A stretch of DNA of 19,143 nt from Nitrospiraceae bacterium (GCA_014534095.1 JACVSD010000024.1:1-19143), one strand, 5' to 3'. Counted from the first letter of the stretch, positions 1 through 7,820 are shown. Program-made: numbers and translations. Notes: a model not told the origin generated them from the letters alone.

Positions 1-809
1 GCCAATACCGGCACCACGGCTTCCGCCGCGCCCGATGGCGTTGGAGCCCTGATGTACGCCGCAAAATCAGCCAGGGTCACATCCGTTTCGTGACCCACGG
101 CGGACACCACGGGCACCCGTGAGCCCACGATCGCACGCACCACAACTTCCTCGTTGAAGCTCCACAGATCTTCCATGGAGCCACCACCTCGGCCGACGAT
201 GATGACGTCGACAGCCGCCGATGCACTTAACGTGGAGATGGCGTCAGCGATGTGCCGGGCGGCCCCCTCACCTTGGACAGGGACGGGGGCAAGGATGATC
301 CGCAAGAGCGGACACCGTCGATGCAACACGGTGATGATGTCACGCACCGCTGCCCCGGTGGCGGATGTCACGATGCCGACCGTACGCGGGCAAAACGGCA
401 GCGGGCGCTTTCGGCCCACATTGAACAGCCCTTCGTCGGCGAGACGATGCTTCAGCTGCTCGAACGCCAACTGGAGCGCTCCCAAGCCCTTCGGCTCGAC
501 ATATTCCAGCAGGATCTGATACTCGCCGCGCGGCGCATAGACCGTCACGCGGCCGCGCGCCACAATATGGAGTCCATCTTCCAATGCAAACCGCAGACGA
601 ACGGCCGTCGATCTGAAAATCACTGCACGGATCTGACAGGAGTCGTCTTTGAGCGTGCAATAGAGATGACCGGACGCCGGCACGCGGACATTGGACAGTT
701 CTCCCTCGAGCCATACCTCAGAAAAGCCGGTTTCCACGGAGGCCCGGACGAGACCGGTCAACTCAGAAACGGTCAGGATCCGTTTCTGAGCCGTCTCGGG
801 TACCGTCAC
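1..809 (-). CDS. xseA: Exodeoxyribonuclease VII large subunit (partial, C-terminus beyond window)
   Basis: Large, catalytic subunit of exonuclease VII, which degrades single-stranded DNA to short oligonucleotides in the cytoplasm together with the small subunit XseB (not in this window). The reading frame is open from about position 840 down to the left edge. The N-terminal part reads ILTVSELTGLVRASVE, then an OB-fold region (EVWLEGELSN, SGHLYCTLKD). Further on are the family hallmarks GRGGGSMEDLWSFN and PVVSAVGHETDVTLADF, followed by RAPTPSGAAE at the edge. About 270 residues are visible of the usual 400-450. The start is uncertain: GTG at 809 has no ribosome site, whereas AAGGAG at 846-841 sits 7 nt before an in-frame ACG at 833. 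The gene follows ymdB on the same strand with a short gap, so it is probably the last visible gene of the rny-ymdB-xseA transcript. The family call is firm; only the start is in doubt. Confidence 0.93.
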   Translation of the reverse strand, partial: MTVPETAQKRILTVSELTGLVRASVETGFSEVWLEGELSNVRVPASGHLYCTLKDDSCQIRAVIFRSTAVRLRFALEDGLHIVARGRVTVYAPRGEYQILLEYVEPKGLGALQLAFEQLKHRLADEGLFNVGRKRPLPFCPRTVGIVTSATGAAVRDIITVLHRRCPLLRIILAPVPVQGEGAARHIADAISTLSASAAVDVIIVGRGGGSMEDLWSFNEEVVVRAIVGSRVPVVSAVGHETDVTLADFAAYIRAPTPSGAAEAVVPVL

Positions 810-865
810 GGAGAGGCGAGTGTCGAGGTCCGTGGAGAGTCTCCTTCGGGACGGGAATCTGCCCG

Positions 866-1645
866 CTAATCGATCGTCCGTATGCGTTCAATTGCCAGGG
901 CTTTACCGAGGCGCACATCGAGATCCAGCAAGACCGCTGAGAAAACCGAAGGGCCCGAGGCAACTTCAAACCGGCGCGGCATGCCGGTCAAAAACTTCTC
1001 AATGGCCAATTCTTTCTTGACCCCAATCACGGAGTGCAATGGCCCCGTCATTCCGATATCGGTGATATAGGCGGTGCCCTTGGGAAGGATTTGATCGTCC
1101 GCCGTCTGCACGTGCGTGTGGGTTCCCACGACCGCTGTCACTTCCCCATCCAGATAGTGCCCCATGGCCATTTTTTCGGATGTGGCCTCCGCATGCATAT
1201 CGACGATGATTGCCGCGGTCTGCTGCTTTAGTCGAGAAAGCTCCCGTTTGGCGACCTGAAACGGGCAGTCGATGGTCGGCATAAAGGCCCGGCCCATCAG
1301 TTGCAGCACGGCAAGGCGCTCTCCTCCTGGGCTCTCGATCACCACACTGCCGTGGCCGGGCGCGCCACTCGGGTAGTTTGCCGGCCGGAGGAGACGAGAC
1401 TCACGGGGGAAGTAATCCAGGATTTCCTTCTTATCCCAGGCATGGTTGCCGGTTGTGATGACGGACAAGCCCATCTCGAACAGCTCTTCGGCGAGTTCCG
1501 GCGTGATTCCAAATCCGCCCGCCACATTTTCTCCATTGCCAATGACCACATCGATTTGCCGTTGGGAGACCAGCCTTGGCACGGCACGGGCTAGGGCCCG
1601 TCGGCCGGGCTCCCCCATAATGTCCCCGATACACAAGACCTTCAT
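866..1645 (-). CDS. ymdB: YmdB-family metallophosphoesterase (TIGR00282 type)
   Basis: A 259-residue calcineurin-like phosphoesterase of the YmdB family. In Bacillus the homologue hydrolyses 2',3'-cyclic nucleotides and is encoded next to RNase Y. The dinuclear metal-binding residues are all visible: GDIMGEPG at residues 7-14, NGENVAGGFG near 37-46, TTGNHAWD near 64-71, a VDMHAEATSEK segment near 148-158 and GTHTHVQT near 174-181. Length matches the family, which is usually 255-265. The ATG start overlaps the TGA stop of rny as ATGA (1645-1642), so the two are probably translationally coupled. That coupling also supports a shared role in RNA turnover or signalling. A nucleotide phosphodiesterase activity is inferred from the family; the natural substrate here is unknown. 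Confidence 0.93.
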   Translation of the reverse strand: MKVLCIGDIMGEPGRRALARAVPRLVSQRQIDVVIGNGENVAGGFGITPELAEELFEMGLSVITTGNHAWDKKEILDYFPRESRLLRPANYPSGAPGHGSVVIESPGGERLAVLQLMGRAFMPTIDCPFQVAKRELSRLKQQTAAIIVDMHAEATSEKMAMGHYLDGEVTAVVGTHTHVQTADDQILPKGTAYITDIGMTGPLHSVIGVKKELAIEKFLTGMPRRFEVASGPSVFSAVLLDLDVRLGKALAIERIRTID

Positions 1646-3219
1646 TTGGCGTACTCCACATACCGGCTCTCGCGGATCACGGTGACTTTAATCTGCCCAG
1701 GATACGTCAACTCTTGTTCAATCTTCTTCGCCAGTTCGCGCGATAACTGAAATGATTCCGAGTCGGTAATATCCTCTTGGCGGACAATGACGCGAATCTC
1801 TCGCCCCGCTTGAATGGCATAAGCTTTTTGCACACCCTTTTGCCCTGTGGCCAAGGACTCCAACTTCTCCAAACGCTTGACGTACGACTCTAGGGCTTCT
1901 CGTCGGGCTCCGGGCCGCGCTGCCGAAAGGGCTTCCGCGGCGGCCACCAACACACTCTCGGGACAGAGCGGCTCCACTTGTTCGTGGTGCGCGGCAATCG
2001 CATTTACGATCTTCGGGGATTCCCCATACTTTTTTGCCAGCTCGGCACCCAGCATGGCATGCGGCCCTTCCTCTTCATGGCTGACGGCCTTCCCAATGTC
2101 GTGAAGTAAGGCCCCGCGACGGGCCAGCTTGACGTCGAGACCCAGCTCTGAGGCCATGATCCCGCAGATGTACGCCGCTTCCCGGGCATGGTACAAATTG
2201 TTCTGTCCGTAACTGGTACGGTACTTCAACCGTCCCAATACTTTGATGAGCTCCGGGTTGAAATCGGACAATCCGAGCTCGAAGATGATTTTTTCAGCTT
2301 CTTCGTACATGAGCTTATCGATGTCGACTTTCACTTTTTCGACGATCTCTTCGATGCGGGTCGGATGGATGCGACCGTCATGCATCAGGCGCTCTAACGA
2401 CACTTTGGCAATTTCTCGTCGCAACGGATCGAAGCCGGAGATAATGACCGCCTCCGGTGTTTCATCGATGATGAGGTCGATACCAGTCGCCGCCTCGATG
2501 GCCCGGATGTTCCGGCCTTCCCGGCCGATAATCCGGCCCTTCATCGCATCATTGGGAATCTGCACGACCGAAATCGTCGATTCAGACACATAGTCACGCA
2601 CGACCCGCTGGATCGACGTGGTGATGATTTCCCGGGCTTCGCGTTCCGCCGTCTCGCGCGCCTCTTCGATCGTGCGCTTCGCAATACCGGCCGCATCCAG
2701 ACGGGCTTGCGATTCCATTTCAGCGATCAACTGCTTCTTCGCTTCTTCGGCGGTCAGCCCCGCCACCCGCTCCAGCGCCTCACGGTGTTCCTTCTCAGCC
2801 TTGGCGCAAGCGGCTTCCTTCACGGCCAGGCTTTCTTCCCGACGGCTAAACTCGGCCTCCCGTCTCTGCGACTCTCCTTCCCGCTTCTCATGGGCTGCCA
2901 GCTTTCGATCCAAGGCTTCCTCGCGTTGGAGAAGCCGTTTTTCAATGATCGACAACTCGGCCAACTTCGCTTTTTGCTCTTTCTCCAAATCTGACTTGGC
3001 TTGAAAGACTAGGTCTTTCGCCTCGAGTCGGGCCTCCTTCAACACGGTCTCGGCCTCGCGCTGAGCTTGGAGCGCCAGCTGCTTGACCTGCTCGTCCAAC
3101 TCAGCCCGCTTCGCAGACGCCATGCTCCGGCGCACGAATTCATAGACCCCGATGCCAGCTAACGCTCCAAAGAGCGCAAACACGATGTATGCTACTATTG
3201 AGGTAGAAATGGGAGTCAC
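1642..3219 (-). CDS. rny: Ribonuclease Y
   Basis: Membrane-anchored endoribonuclease that starts mRNA decay. From the GTG at 3219 the product is 525 residues, close to the usual 510-530. It has an N-terminal membrane helix (about residues 5-25, SIVAYIVFALFGALAG) and a long charged coiled coil to about residue 200. A KH RNA-binding domain follows, with GREGRNIRAIEAATG near residue 233, and then an HD domain with LLHDIGKAVSHEEEGPH near residue 370 carrying the metal-binding His-Asp pair. A longer reading from GTG 3249 is possible. I prefer 3219 because it gives an N-terminus beginning MTPI, as in Bacillus RNase Y, immediately before the membrane helix. Neither start has a well-placed ribosome site: an AAGGGG run abuts the 3219 GTG. 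The stop overlaps the ymdB start. No promoter was convincing in the upstream gap. Confidence 0.95.
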   Translation of the reverse strand: MTPISTSIVAYIVFALFGALAGIGVYEFVRRSMASAKRAELDEQVKQLALQAQREAETVLKEARLEAKDLVFQAKSDLEKEQKAKLAELSIIEKRLLQREEALDRKLAAHEKREGESQRREAEFSRREESLAVKEAACAKAEKEHREALERVAGLTAEEAKKQLIAEMESQARLDAAGIAKRTIEEARETAEREAREIITTSIQRVVRDYVSESTISVVQIPNDAMKGRIIGREGRNIRAIEAATGIDLIIDETPEAVIISGFDPLRREIAKVSLERLMHDGRIHPTRIEEIVEKVKVDIDKLMYEEAEKIIFELGLSDFNPELIKVLGRLKYRTSYGQNNLYHAREAAYICGIMASELGLDVKLARRGALLHDIGKAVSHEEEGPHAMLGAELAKKYGESPKIVNAIAAHHEQVEPLCPESVLVAAAEALSAARPGARREALESYVKRLEKLESLATGQKGVQKAYAIQAGREIRVIVRQEDITDSESFQLSRELAKKIEQELTYPGQIKVTVIRESRYVEYAK

Positions 3220-3326
3220 CCCCTTCTCGGAATAACCGGGCAAGCGCACCCGGCAAAGTCACACGGTAATGGTCAAGCGGGATTCGGAAGGACGAGGGTG
3301 ACCCAGGAGAGAGGGAGCACTCAGCT

Positions 3327-3628
3327 CGGAAACGGACGCAGTCGTCTGGTTCCTTGCGCTAGGCCAGTGAGGGTCCTACCAGTTCTCTCAAGCAAGAGTC
3401 TAGAATGGGGCGGATCTCGCCGAAGAGGGATTGATACGGTAACAGGCAGGGGTTCAGGAAACCCACCATAACCAATCAGCAGCCACCGCACGTCAGCCCG
3501 ACACTGCTGCTGCAAGCTCCAAAAATATTGCCGTGTTGGAGTGATCCATAGGGTGAGAATCCACCGCACTAGCACATCAACTGTTGACACCCAGACGCTC
3601 TCTGTTGCTCTCACAACGCGTGTTTCCG
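3327..3628 (-). ncRNA. Candidate structured non-coding RNA between zapA and rny (family unknown; 6S-like position)
   Basis: The 520 bp between zapA and rny (3220-3741) contain no convincing gene. They do contain three nested long-range complementary arms: 3622-3628 with 3327-3333 (CGGAAAC/GTTTCCG), 3591-3597 with 3343-3349 (CGTCTGG/CCAGACG), and 3569-3576 with 3355-3362 (TGTGCTAG/CTAGCGCA). The third stem contains a G-U pair if the minus strand is the RNA but an A-C mismatch on the plus strand, which favours minus. Inside are smaller hairpins, including a 7-bp CAGCAGC/GCTGCTG stem (3506-3512 with 3477-3483) and GGGTT/AACCC (3460-3464 with 3450-3454). A -10-like TAGACT at 3638-3633 would start transcription near the outermost arm. 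In proteobacteria the 6S RNA gene lies beside zapA, so 6S is one idea, but the branched interior is not the classic 6S rod. I saw no RNase P, tmRNA or SRP signature motifs. Confidence 0.4.
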
Positions 3629-3741
3629 GTTGAGTCTACTCGCTCTTTGAATAACCGTTCGTCCAGCAAAAACACCTGCTTAACATCCTTACGTGGCCAC
3701 GTTAACAAACGGGCCCGATGAATGCAAGGTGAAACTACGCG

Positions 3742-4038
3742 TTATCGAAAGAGGGACGTCGGCATTTGCTCCTCAATGGACTCCATAAGCGTCACCATTC
3801 GACGCTCGACATCGGCCTCGCCCTGCGCCCGTTTCTTTTCGGACTCAAACAGCTGATGTGCGAGGTTAATAGCCGTCAGGACCGCAAGCTTAGACGGGGT
3901 GGCAGTGTTCATGCCCTCGGCTAAATGCTTCATGTGGTCATCGACGAAGTGCGCCAGACGGCGAACATACGCGTCGTCGGCATCCCCGCGGATCGAGTAC
4001 CGCTGCCCATAGATCTCGACGTCAATAGTCTTAGTCAA
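3742..4038 (-). CDS. zapA: Cell division protein ZapA
   Basis: A 98-residue FtsZ-associated protein that bundles FtsZ filaments at the division ring. It has the ZapA layout: an N-terminal beta region (TKTIDVEIYGQRYSIRG), a helical core (YVRRLAHFVDDHMKHLAEG, KLAVLTAINLAHQLFE), then a C-terminal coiled coil (EADVERRMVTLMESIEEQM). The start is TTG at 4038, chosen because a near-perfect ribosome site AAGGAGGT lies 5 nt upstream and the next residues match the family. That site is inside the last codons of the upstream zapB-like gene, and the two reading frames overlap by 8 nt (4031-4038). This points to coupled translation from one transcript. Confidence 0.93.
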   Translation of the reverse strand: MTKTIDVEIYGQRYSIRGDADDAYVRRLAHFVDDHMKHLAEGMNTATPSKLAVLTAINLAHQLFESEKKRAQGEADVERRMVTLMESIEEQMPTSLFR

Positions 4039-4285
4039 GGGCCACCTCCTTCGGATCTTCTACGCACTCCAGCAGTTCGATTTCGCCGATCACCTTTTCG
4101 ATTCTCGACTTGATGTCGATTCGCTCTTTCTCCCACTGTCGATTAAGATCGTCCTGTGCAGCCATCCGTTGACGGGCGACCTTCATCTCCTCTTCCAAGG
4201 TCGCATTTTTCCGTTTCAATTCCTGCACCAGCTTGACCAGATCGCGGATTCGAACCTCGAGCGCGTCCAATCGGTCTAATGTCAT
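4031..4285 (-). CDS. ZapB-like coiled-coil cell division protein
   Basis: An 84-residue, almost entirely helical acidic/basic protein (MTLDRLDALEVRIRDLVKLV, then ELKRKNATLEEEMKVARQRM). It resembles short coiled-coil division factors of the ZapB/DUF904 type that work with ZapA. The ATG at 4285 is preceded by GGAAGGA with a 6-nt spacer, and a strong promoter lies 44-72 nt upstream. A longer frame exists to 4492, but it would run through that promoter and into the slt coding region, so I reject it. The gene overlaps zapA by 8 nt and carries the zapA ribosome site in its last codons. The division role is inferred from the coiled coil, size and partner; coiled coils alone are weak homology evidence. 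Confidence 0.8.
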   Translation of the reverse strand: MTLDRLDALEVRIRDLVKLVQELKRKNATLEEEMKVARQRMAAQDDLNRQWEKERIDIKSRIEKVIGEIELLECVEDPKEVALD

Positions 4286-4328
4286 AGTGGATCCTTCCCA
4301 AATCGCACGCCCCAGCATATTGCGGCGC

Positions 4329-4357
4329 ACTATAAAAACTTGCCAACATCTTGTCAA
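4329..4357 (-). promoter_or_regulatory. Sigma70-type promoter for zapB-like/zapA
   Basis: Minus-strand TTGACA (4357-4352), a 17-nt spacer and TATAGT (4334-4329): a perfect -35, a near-perfect -10 and optimal spacing. Transcription would begin near 4321, giving a leader of about 36 nt before the ATG at 4285. The -35 box includes the TGA stop codon of the upstream slt gene. Confidence 0.8.
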
Positions 4358-6624
4358 GGAACGGGATTTTGAGTCAGGCGGCGATACTCTTTGTAACTGC
4401 GCAATACCCGCTTCACATATTGTCTCGTCTCCTGGAACGGAATAAGTTCGACAAATTCGTCTTCGCTCCGGCCACGATGCGCGGCCGACCAACTGCCGAC
4501 CACGATAGGCCCAGCGTTATAGGCGGCAATAGTCATCACCACATTGCCCGCAAACTGCCCGAGCAACTGCTCCACGTACCGTGCCCCGATGCGGATATTG
4601 GTTTCTTGATCGAAGAGATCATCCCGACTGACAGCAGGAAGCCGGTGGCGTTGAGCCACCGCGCTTGCCGTCGCCGGCATGACTTGCATGAGACCGATGG
4701 CGCCAACACGGGAGACGGCATGTCGATCGTATTGGCTCTCTTCTCTGATGATCGCGGCAACGAGGAGTGGATCCACGGCATGAGTGCCCTCGCTCTGTAT
4801 CATGGGAATGAGGCCTGTCGGATAAGCGACTTTCCAAAGTTCTGGGCTCACCGGACCACCCGTCCTTTCCAGCTTGTCGCGAAACCGCGCTCTCGCCAGG
4901 CGAAGAGCATGATGGTAGGCGCCCGCTTCATTCAGCATGATGGACAGCGACATTAGAATATCCGGGTCGGACTGATAGCGATCCGCCAGAACGGTCAACT
5001 CGCGAGCGGCATCCTGCTCGAGACCCAGGGTCTTCAATTCGACGGCCCGCCGATAGGCCGAGTGCTGATTGATCTCGTTGCGTTTCTGATCTCCCAGTAG
5101 CGCCGTGTCGCGCGGCTCGGACTGTCCGGATGACGCCACAACGGCGAGCGCCGTCTGATCCGCGAGCGCCGTCTGCTCCGAAGGAGTGGCCGGTACATCA
5201 GCCTGCTCTCGCGCCAGTTGACCATAATAGGTGTAGGGATAGCGCTCGTAGAGCGTGGTATAGAGATCGGTGCTTTTCGAGTCACTGATACGGCCCAGAG
5301 ATCGTGCCGTCCAATAGAGCGCCTGCGGCCCGAGATCACTTTCCGGCTGCCCGATGATACGCTGCCAGACGTCGGCCGCCTCACGATACCGTCCCGTGCG
5401 ATACAGGACCCACCCTTCCCGCCAGTACGCCTCGGCCCGCTGGGACGCCGGATCTCCGAACTTGGACACCAGGCGATACTTCTCCACGGCCTCGTCGAAC
5501 TGCGCCTGATCCTCAAGCCAGATGCCCGCGAACAGGTTGATCTGGCCTTTCTGCTCGAGCGACAGCGACCCGTTATGCACTCTGCGGCTCAAGTCGAGCA
5601 GCTTCGTTCCGTGACCCTGGCGGAGAAACACCCGGGCAAGCCACACGGCCGCCTCGGGAGACTGGGCGCCTTGTTCCGCGAAGAGCCCGTGAAACGTCTC
5701 CCGCGCCTGATCGTAGAGCTTTAGTCTGACTTGCGCGATGCCCAGTTTCAGTTTGGCAGCGCCTCGATAGCTGGAAGCCTGGTCCTCGAGAAGGAACTCC
5801 TTGAGTTCAGCGATCGCTTCGCCGTGCAAGGCCAGCCCAAGGAAGGCCTGAGCACGGGCATAGTGATCCTCAGGAAGTGGCGCCCAGGGTTCGCCCCCAA
5901 GATTCGTCAACAGCAGCGCCTCCGCTTCCTTGGCTTCCGACGAGTGTGGAAACTTCACCCAGAGTTGCCTGAGGGCTTCCCGTCCTTCGATCAGTTGATC
6001 CTCTCGGAGATAGCAAGCCGCTAAGCGTAACCAGGCCCGCGGGACTTGCGGTTCTTTCTCGTTCATGCTGACCGCCTTCAGGAGCCACCCCATTGCCTCC
6101 GCACAACTCGAAGCCTGGTACCAGGCTTCTCCCGCCCGGAGCGCCACTAATTGATGTAAGTTCGAGTCGGGCACGAACTCCGGGATGGACTCAAACGACG
6201 CCGCCGCCGCTTTCGCGTCTCCGAGGTGAAGCAACGCCTCTCCCATCCAAAACCGAATGTAGTCGTCAAGCATCGGGAAATCCCGCTGAGCCGATTGAAG
6301 ATACTGCTGCGCTGCGGCCGGGTTTCGCTCAACCAACATCACGCCCAAGAGTAACCCGGCCCGCTTGGCCCATACGGAGGCGGGATACTGCTCCATGACG
6401 AGCCGCAGCCGCTCAAGTTTGAGACCGGCGACCTGATCTTTCGTCAAGTTATTGCCGAGCCGTTCTTTCGGCCACGCTGCTTCCCGGAAACACTCGTCCG
6501 CTGTGCTGCAGCTTTCCGAAATCTTCGGTCCGGAAGCGGCAACGGGCGACAGGGACACCACGACACACAGCGCCGCGCCAACTTGCAGCAGGTCTCGGTA
6601 CAACATACGCATGGGATGATTCAT
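4354..6624 (-). CDS. slt: Soluble lytic murein transglycosylase, Slt70-like, with TPR-like superhelix
   Basis: A 756-residue periplasmic peptidoglycan-cleaving enzyme. The N-terminus has a signal peptide (hydrophobic VGAALCVVVSLSPVAAS, cleaved near residue 31). A long array of alpha-helical TPR/U-shaped repeats spans about residues 40-480. A flexible linker with a duplicated QTALA segment follows, and the catalytic SLT (goose-lysozyme-like) domain occupies about residues 605-740. Within it, AAIIREESQYD contains the catalytic Glu near residue 626, followed by GAIGLMQVMPATA and IAAYNAG. The C-terminal IPFQETRQYVKRVL segment is typical of the family. At 756 residues it is somewhat longer than E. 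coli Slt (about 645). The ATG at 6624 has no strong ribosome site; another ATG two codons after HP is possible. The gene is divergent from rlmN across a roughly 90-bp gap, and its stop lies in the next promoter. Confidence 0.93.
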   Translation of the reverse strand: MNHPMRMLYRDLLQVGAALCVVVSLSPVAASGPKISESCSTADECFREAAWPKERLGNNLTKDQVAGLKLERLRLVMEQYPASVWAKRAGLLLGVMLVERNPAAAQQYLQSAQRDFPMLDDYIRFWMGEALLHLGDAKAAAASFESIPEFVPDSNLHQLVALRAGEAWYQASSCAEAMGWLLKAVSMNEKEPQVPRAWLRLAACYLREDQLIEGREALRQLWVKFPHSSEAKEAEALLLTNLGGEPWAPLPEDHYARAQAFLGLALHGEAIAELKEFLLEDQASSYRGAAKLKLGIAQVRLKLYDQARETFHGLFAEQGAQSPEAAVWLARVFLRQGHGTKLLDLSRRVHNGSLSLEQKGQINLFAGIWLEDQAQFDEAVEKYRLVSKFGDPASQRAEAYWREGWVLYRTGRYREAADVWQRIIGQPESDLGPQALYWTARSLGRISDSKSTDLYTTLYERYPYTYYGQLAREQADVPATPSEQTALADQTALAVVASSGQSEPRDTALLGDQKRNEINQHSAYRRAVELKTLGLEQDAARELTVLADRYQSDPDILMSLSIMLNEAGAYHHALRLARARFRDKLERTGGPVSPELWKVAYPTGLIPMIQSEGTHAVDPLLVAAIIREESQYDRHAVSRVGAIGLMQVMPATASAVAQRHRLPAVSRDDLFDQETNIRIGARYVEQLLGQFAGNVVMTIAAYNAGPIVVGSWSAAHRGRSEDEFVELIPFQETRQYVKRVLRSYKEYRRLTQNPVP
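5144..5179 (-). repeat. 18-nt tandem duplication within slt
   Basis: Two copies of an 18-nt unit (5144-5161 and 5162-5179, one mismatch) encode the repeated QTALA segment in the linker between the helical array and the catalytic domain. The duplication stays in frame, adding six residues. Confidence 0.85.
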
Positions 6625-6713
6625 GACGTCCAGTATATACGAGCAGTGCAGAGGAAGAAGTTTCGCGGCTCCCTATGATAGGCTTTGAGAGGCAGCTGCA
6701 CAGTGGAACATCT

Positions 6714-7799
6714 ATGACCGATTCTCGCGCCACGATCAATCTTTTGAACCTTACTGCGCCCCAGGTCGCAACGCTTGTGCGCTCCGAAAACTGGCCCGCG
6801 TACCGTACAGGGCAAATCCTACGCTGGCTATACCAGCGGCGGGTGCGCACCATTGAGGGCATGACGGACCTATCGAGAGGAGAGCGACAGCGGCTTTCGG
6901 ACCTGGCGACCGTTGGACGATCGTCTCACTGCACCGTCTTACAGGCAGAAGACGGCACCCGCAAACTGCTCTTGACGCTCGCGGATGGAATGACCATCGA
7001 AGCAGTCCTCATTCCCGATGAAGAACGACTGACACTGTGCGTCTCCACACAGGTGGGCTGCATGCTGGATTGCGGCTTCTGCCTCACTGGGACCATGGGA
7101 CTGAGGCGCAATTTGAAAGTGAACGAAATCGTCGATCAGGTGCTGACAGCACAAGACCATCTGACATCCGGAGAAGTGCTCACCAATCTGGTGTTCATGG
7201 GCATGGGCGAACCATTGGCCAACCTTGATGCACTCGGGACCGCCATTACCTGTTTGACAGATAAGTCCTGGGGCCTGGGATGGTCGCCGCGTCGCATAAC
7301 CGTTTCGACGGCGGGGCTGGCCTCTCGTCTGAACGACATCGCCGCGCTGGGTGTCAACCTGGCCATTTCGCTGAACGGCAGCACACAAGAGCAACGAACG
7401 GCCCTCATGCCCGCTGTCAGCCGGATCGCTTCGCTTGGCGACCTGCTCGCGGCATGCCGACGCGTCCCGCTTCCCCCCGGCCGCCGACTCACGTTCGAAT
7501 ATGTCCTTCTCGCCGGCGTGAATGATCAAATCGCTGACGCCCACCGTGTCGTGACGCTGCTGAAGGGCATCAAGAGCAAAGTGAATCTCATCCCGTTCAA
7601 TGAGTTTCCCGGCAGCCGGTTCCGTCGACCCGCCGAAGCCGACGTGCTCCGGTTTCAAAGCACGCTTCGGGCCGCCGGCCTCGACGCCTTCATTCGAAAG
7701 AGTCGGGGACGGGACGTCCTCGGAGCCTGCGGACAGCTGGGGGATTTGCAAGACCAAGGCGGATCCGTTGCCTTGACACACATTGGACCCCGTTGCTAG
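6714..7799 (+). CDS. rlmN: Dual-specificity 23S rRNA/tRNA (adenine-C2)-methyltransferase RlmN
   Basis: Radical SAM enzyme that methylates C2 of A2503 in 23S rRNA and A37 in some tRNAs. The 361-residue product has the [4Fe-4S] motif CMLDCGFC (Cys116, Cys120, Cys123) after CVSTQVG, the GMGEPLAN motif and the late DVLGACGQL segment. Cys339 in that segment corresponds to the methyl-carrying cysteine. The start was set at ATG 6714, which gives the family-typical N-terminus INLLNLTAPQVATLV and ILRWLYQRRV. A longer start at 6675 would add 13 residues without family support. The ribosome site is weak (GGA 8 nt upstream). It is the first gene of a same-strand run with two M16 peptidases and larE, though these look functionally unrelated. 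Confidence 0.95.
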   Translation: MTDSRATINLLNLTAPQVATLVRSENWPAYRTGQILRWLYQRRVRTIEGMTDLSRGERQRLSDLATVGRSSHCTVLQAEDGTRKLLLTLADGMTIEAVLIPDEERLTLCVSTQVGCMLDCGFCLTGTMGLRRNLKVNEIVDQVLTAQDHLTSGEVLTNLVFMGMGEPLANLDALGTAITCLTDKSWGLGWSPRRITVSTAGLASRLNDIAALGVNLAISLNGSTQEQRTALMPAVSRIASLGDLLAACRRVPLPPGRRLTFEYVLLAGVNDQIADAHRVVTLLKGIKSKVNLIPFNEFPGSRFRRPAEADVLRFQSTLRAAGLDAFIRKSRGRDVLGACGQLGDLQDQGGSVALTHIGPRC

Positions 7800-7802
7800 C
7801 AT
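7773..7802 (+). promoter_or_regulatory. Possible internal promoter for the M16 peptidase pair
   Basis: TTGACA (7773-7778), an 18-nt spacer and TAGCAT (7797-7802), overlapping the rlmN stop codon and about 19 nt upstream of the next ATG. The -35 is perfect but the -10 is only a 4/6 match, so this is a moderate prediction. Confidence 0.4.
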
Positions 7803-7820
7803 GGTCACTGCCTCCGCACT

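Noticed and set aside
252..869. 205-residue plus-strand open frame over xseA
   Set aside because: The minus strand carries unmistakable XseA motifs through the whole stretch; the plus frame is a codon-bias shadow with low-complexity composition.
3321..3614. 97-residue minus-strand open frame in the zapA-rny gap
   Set aside because: No recognisable domain, no ribosome site, and it coincides with nested complementary stems; a structured RNA explains the region better.
3709..3720. CGGGCCCG after zapA as a terminator
   Set aside because: It is a loopless palindrome without a U-run, so a stable terminator hairpin is not supported.
4286..4492. N-terminal extension of the zapB-like gene
   Set aside because: It would run through a near-consensus promoter and into slt coding sequence; ATG 4285 has a proper ribosome site.
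4351..4956. 201-residue plus-strand open frame inside slt
   Set aside because: The opposite strand holds the catalytic SLT domain with conserved motifs; this is a shadow frame.
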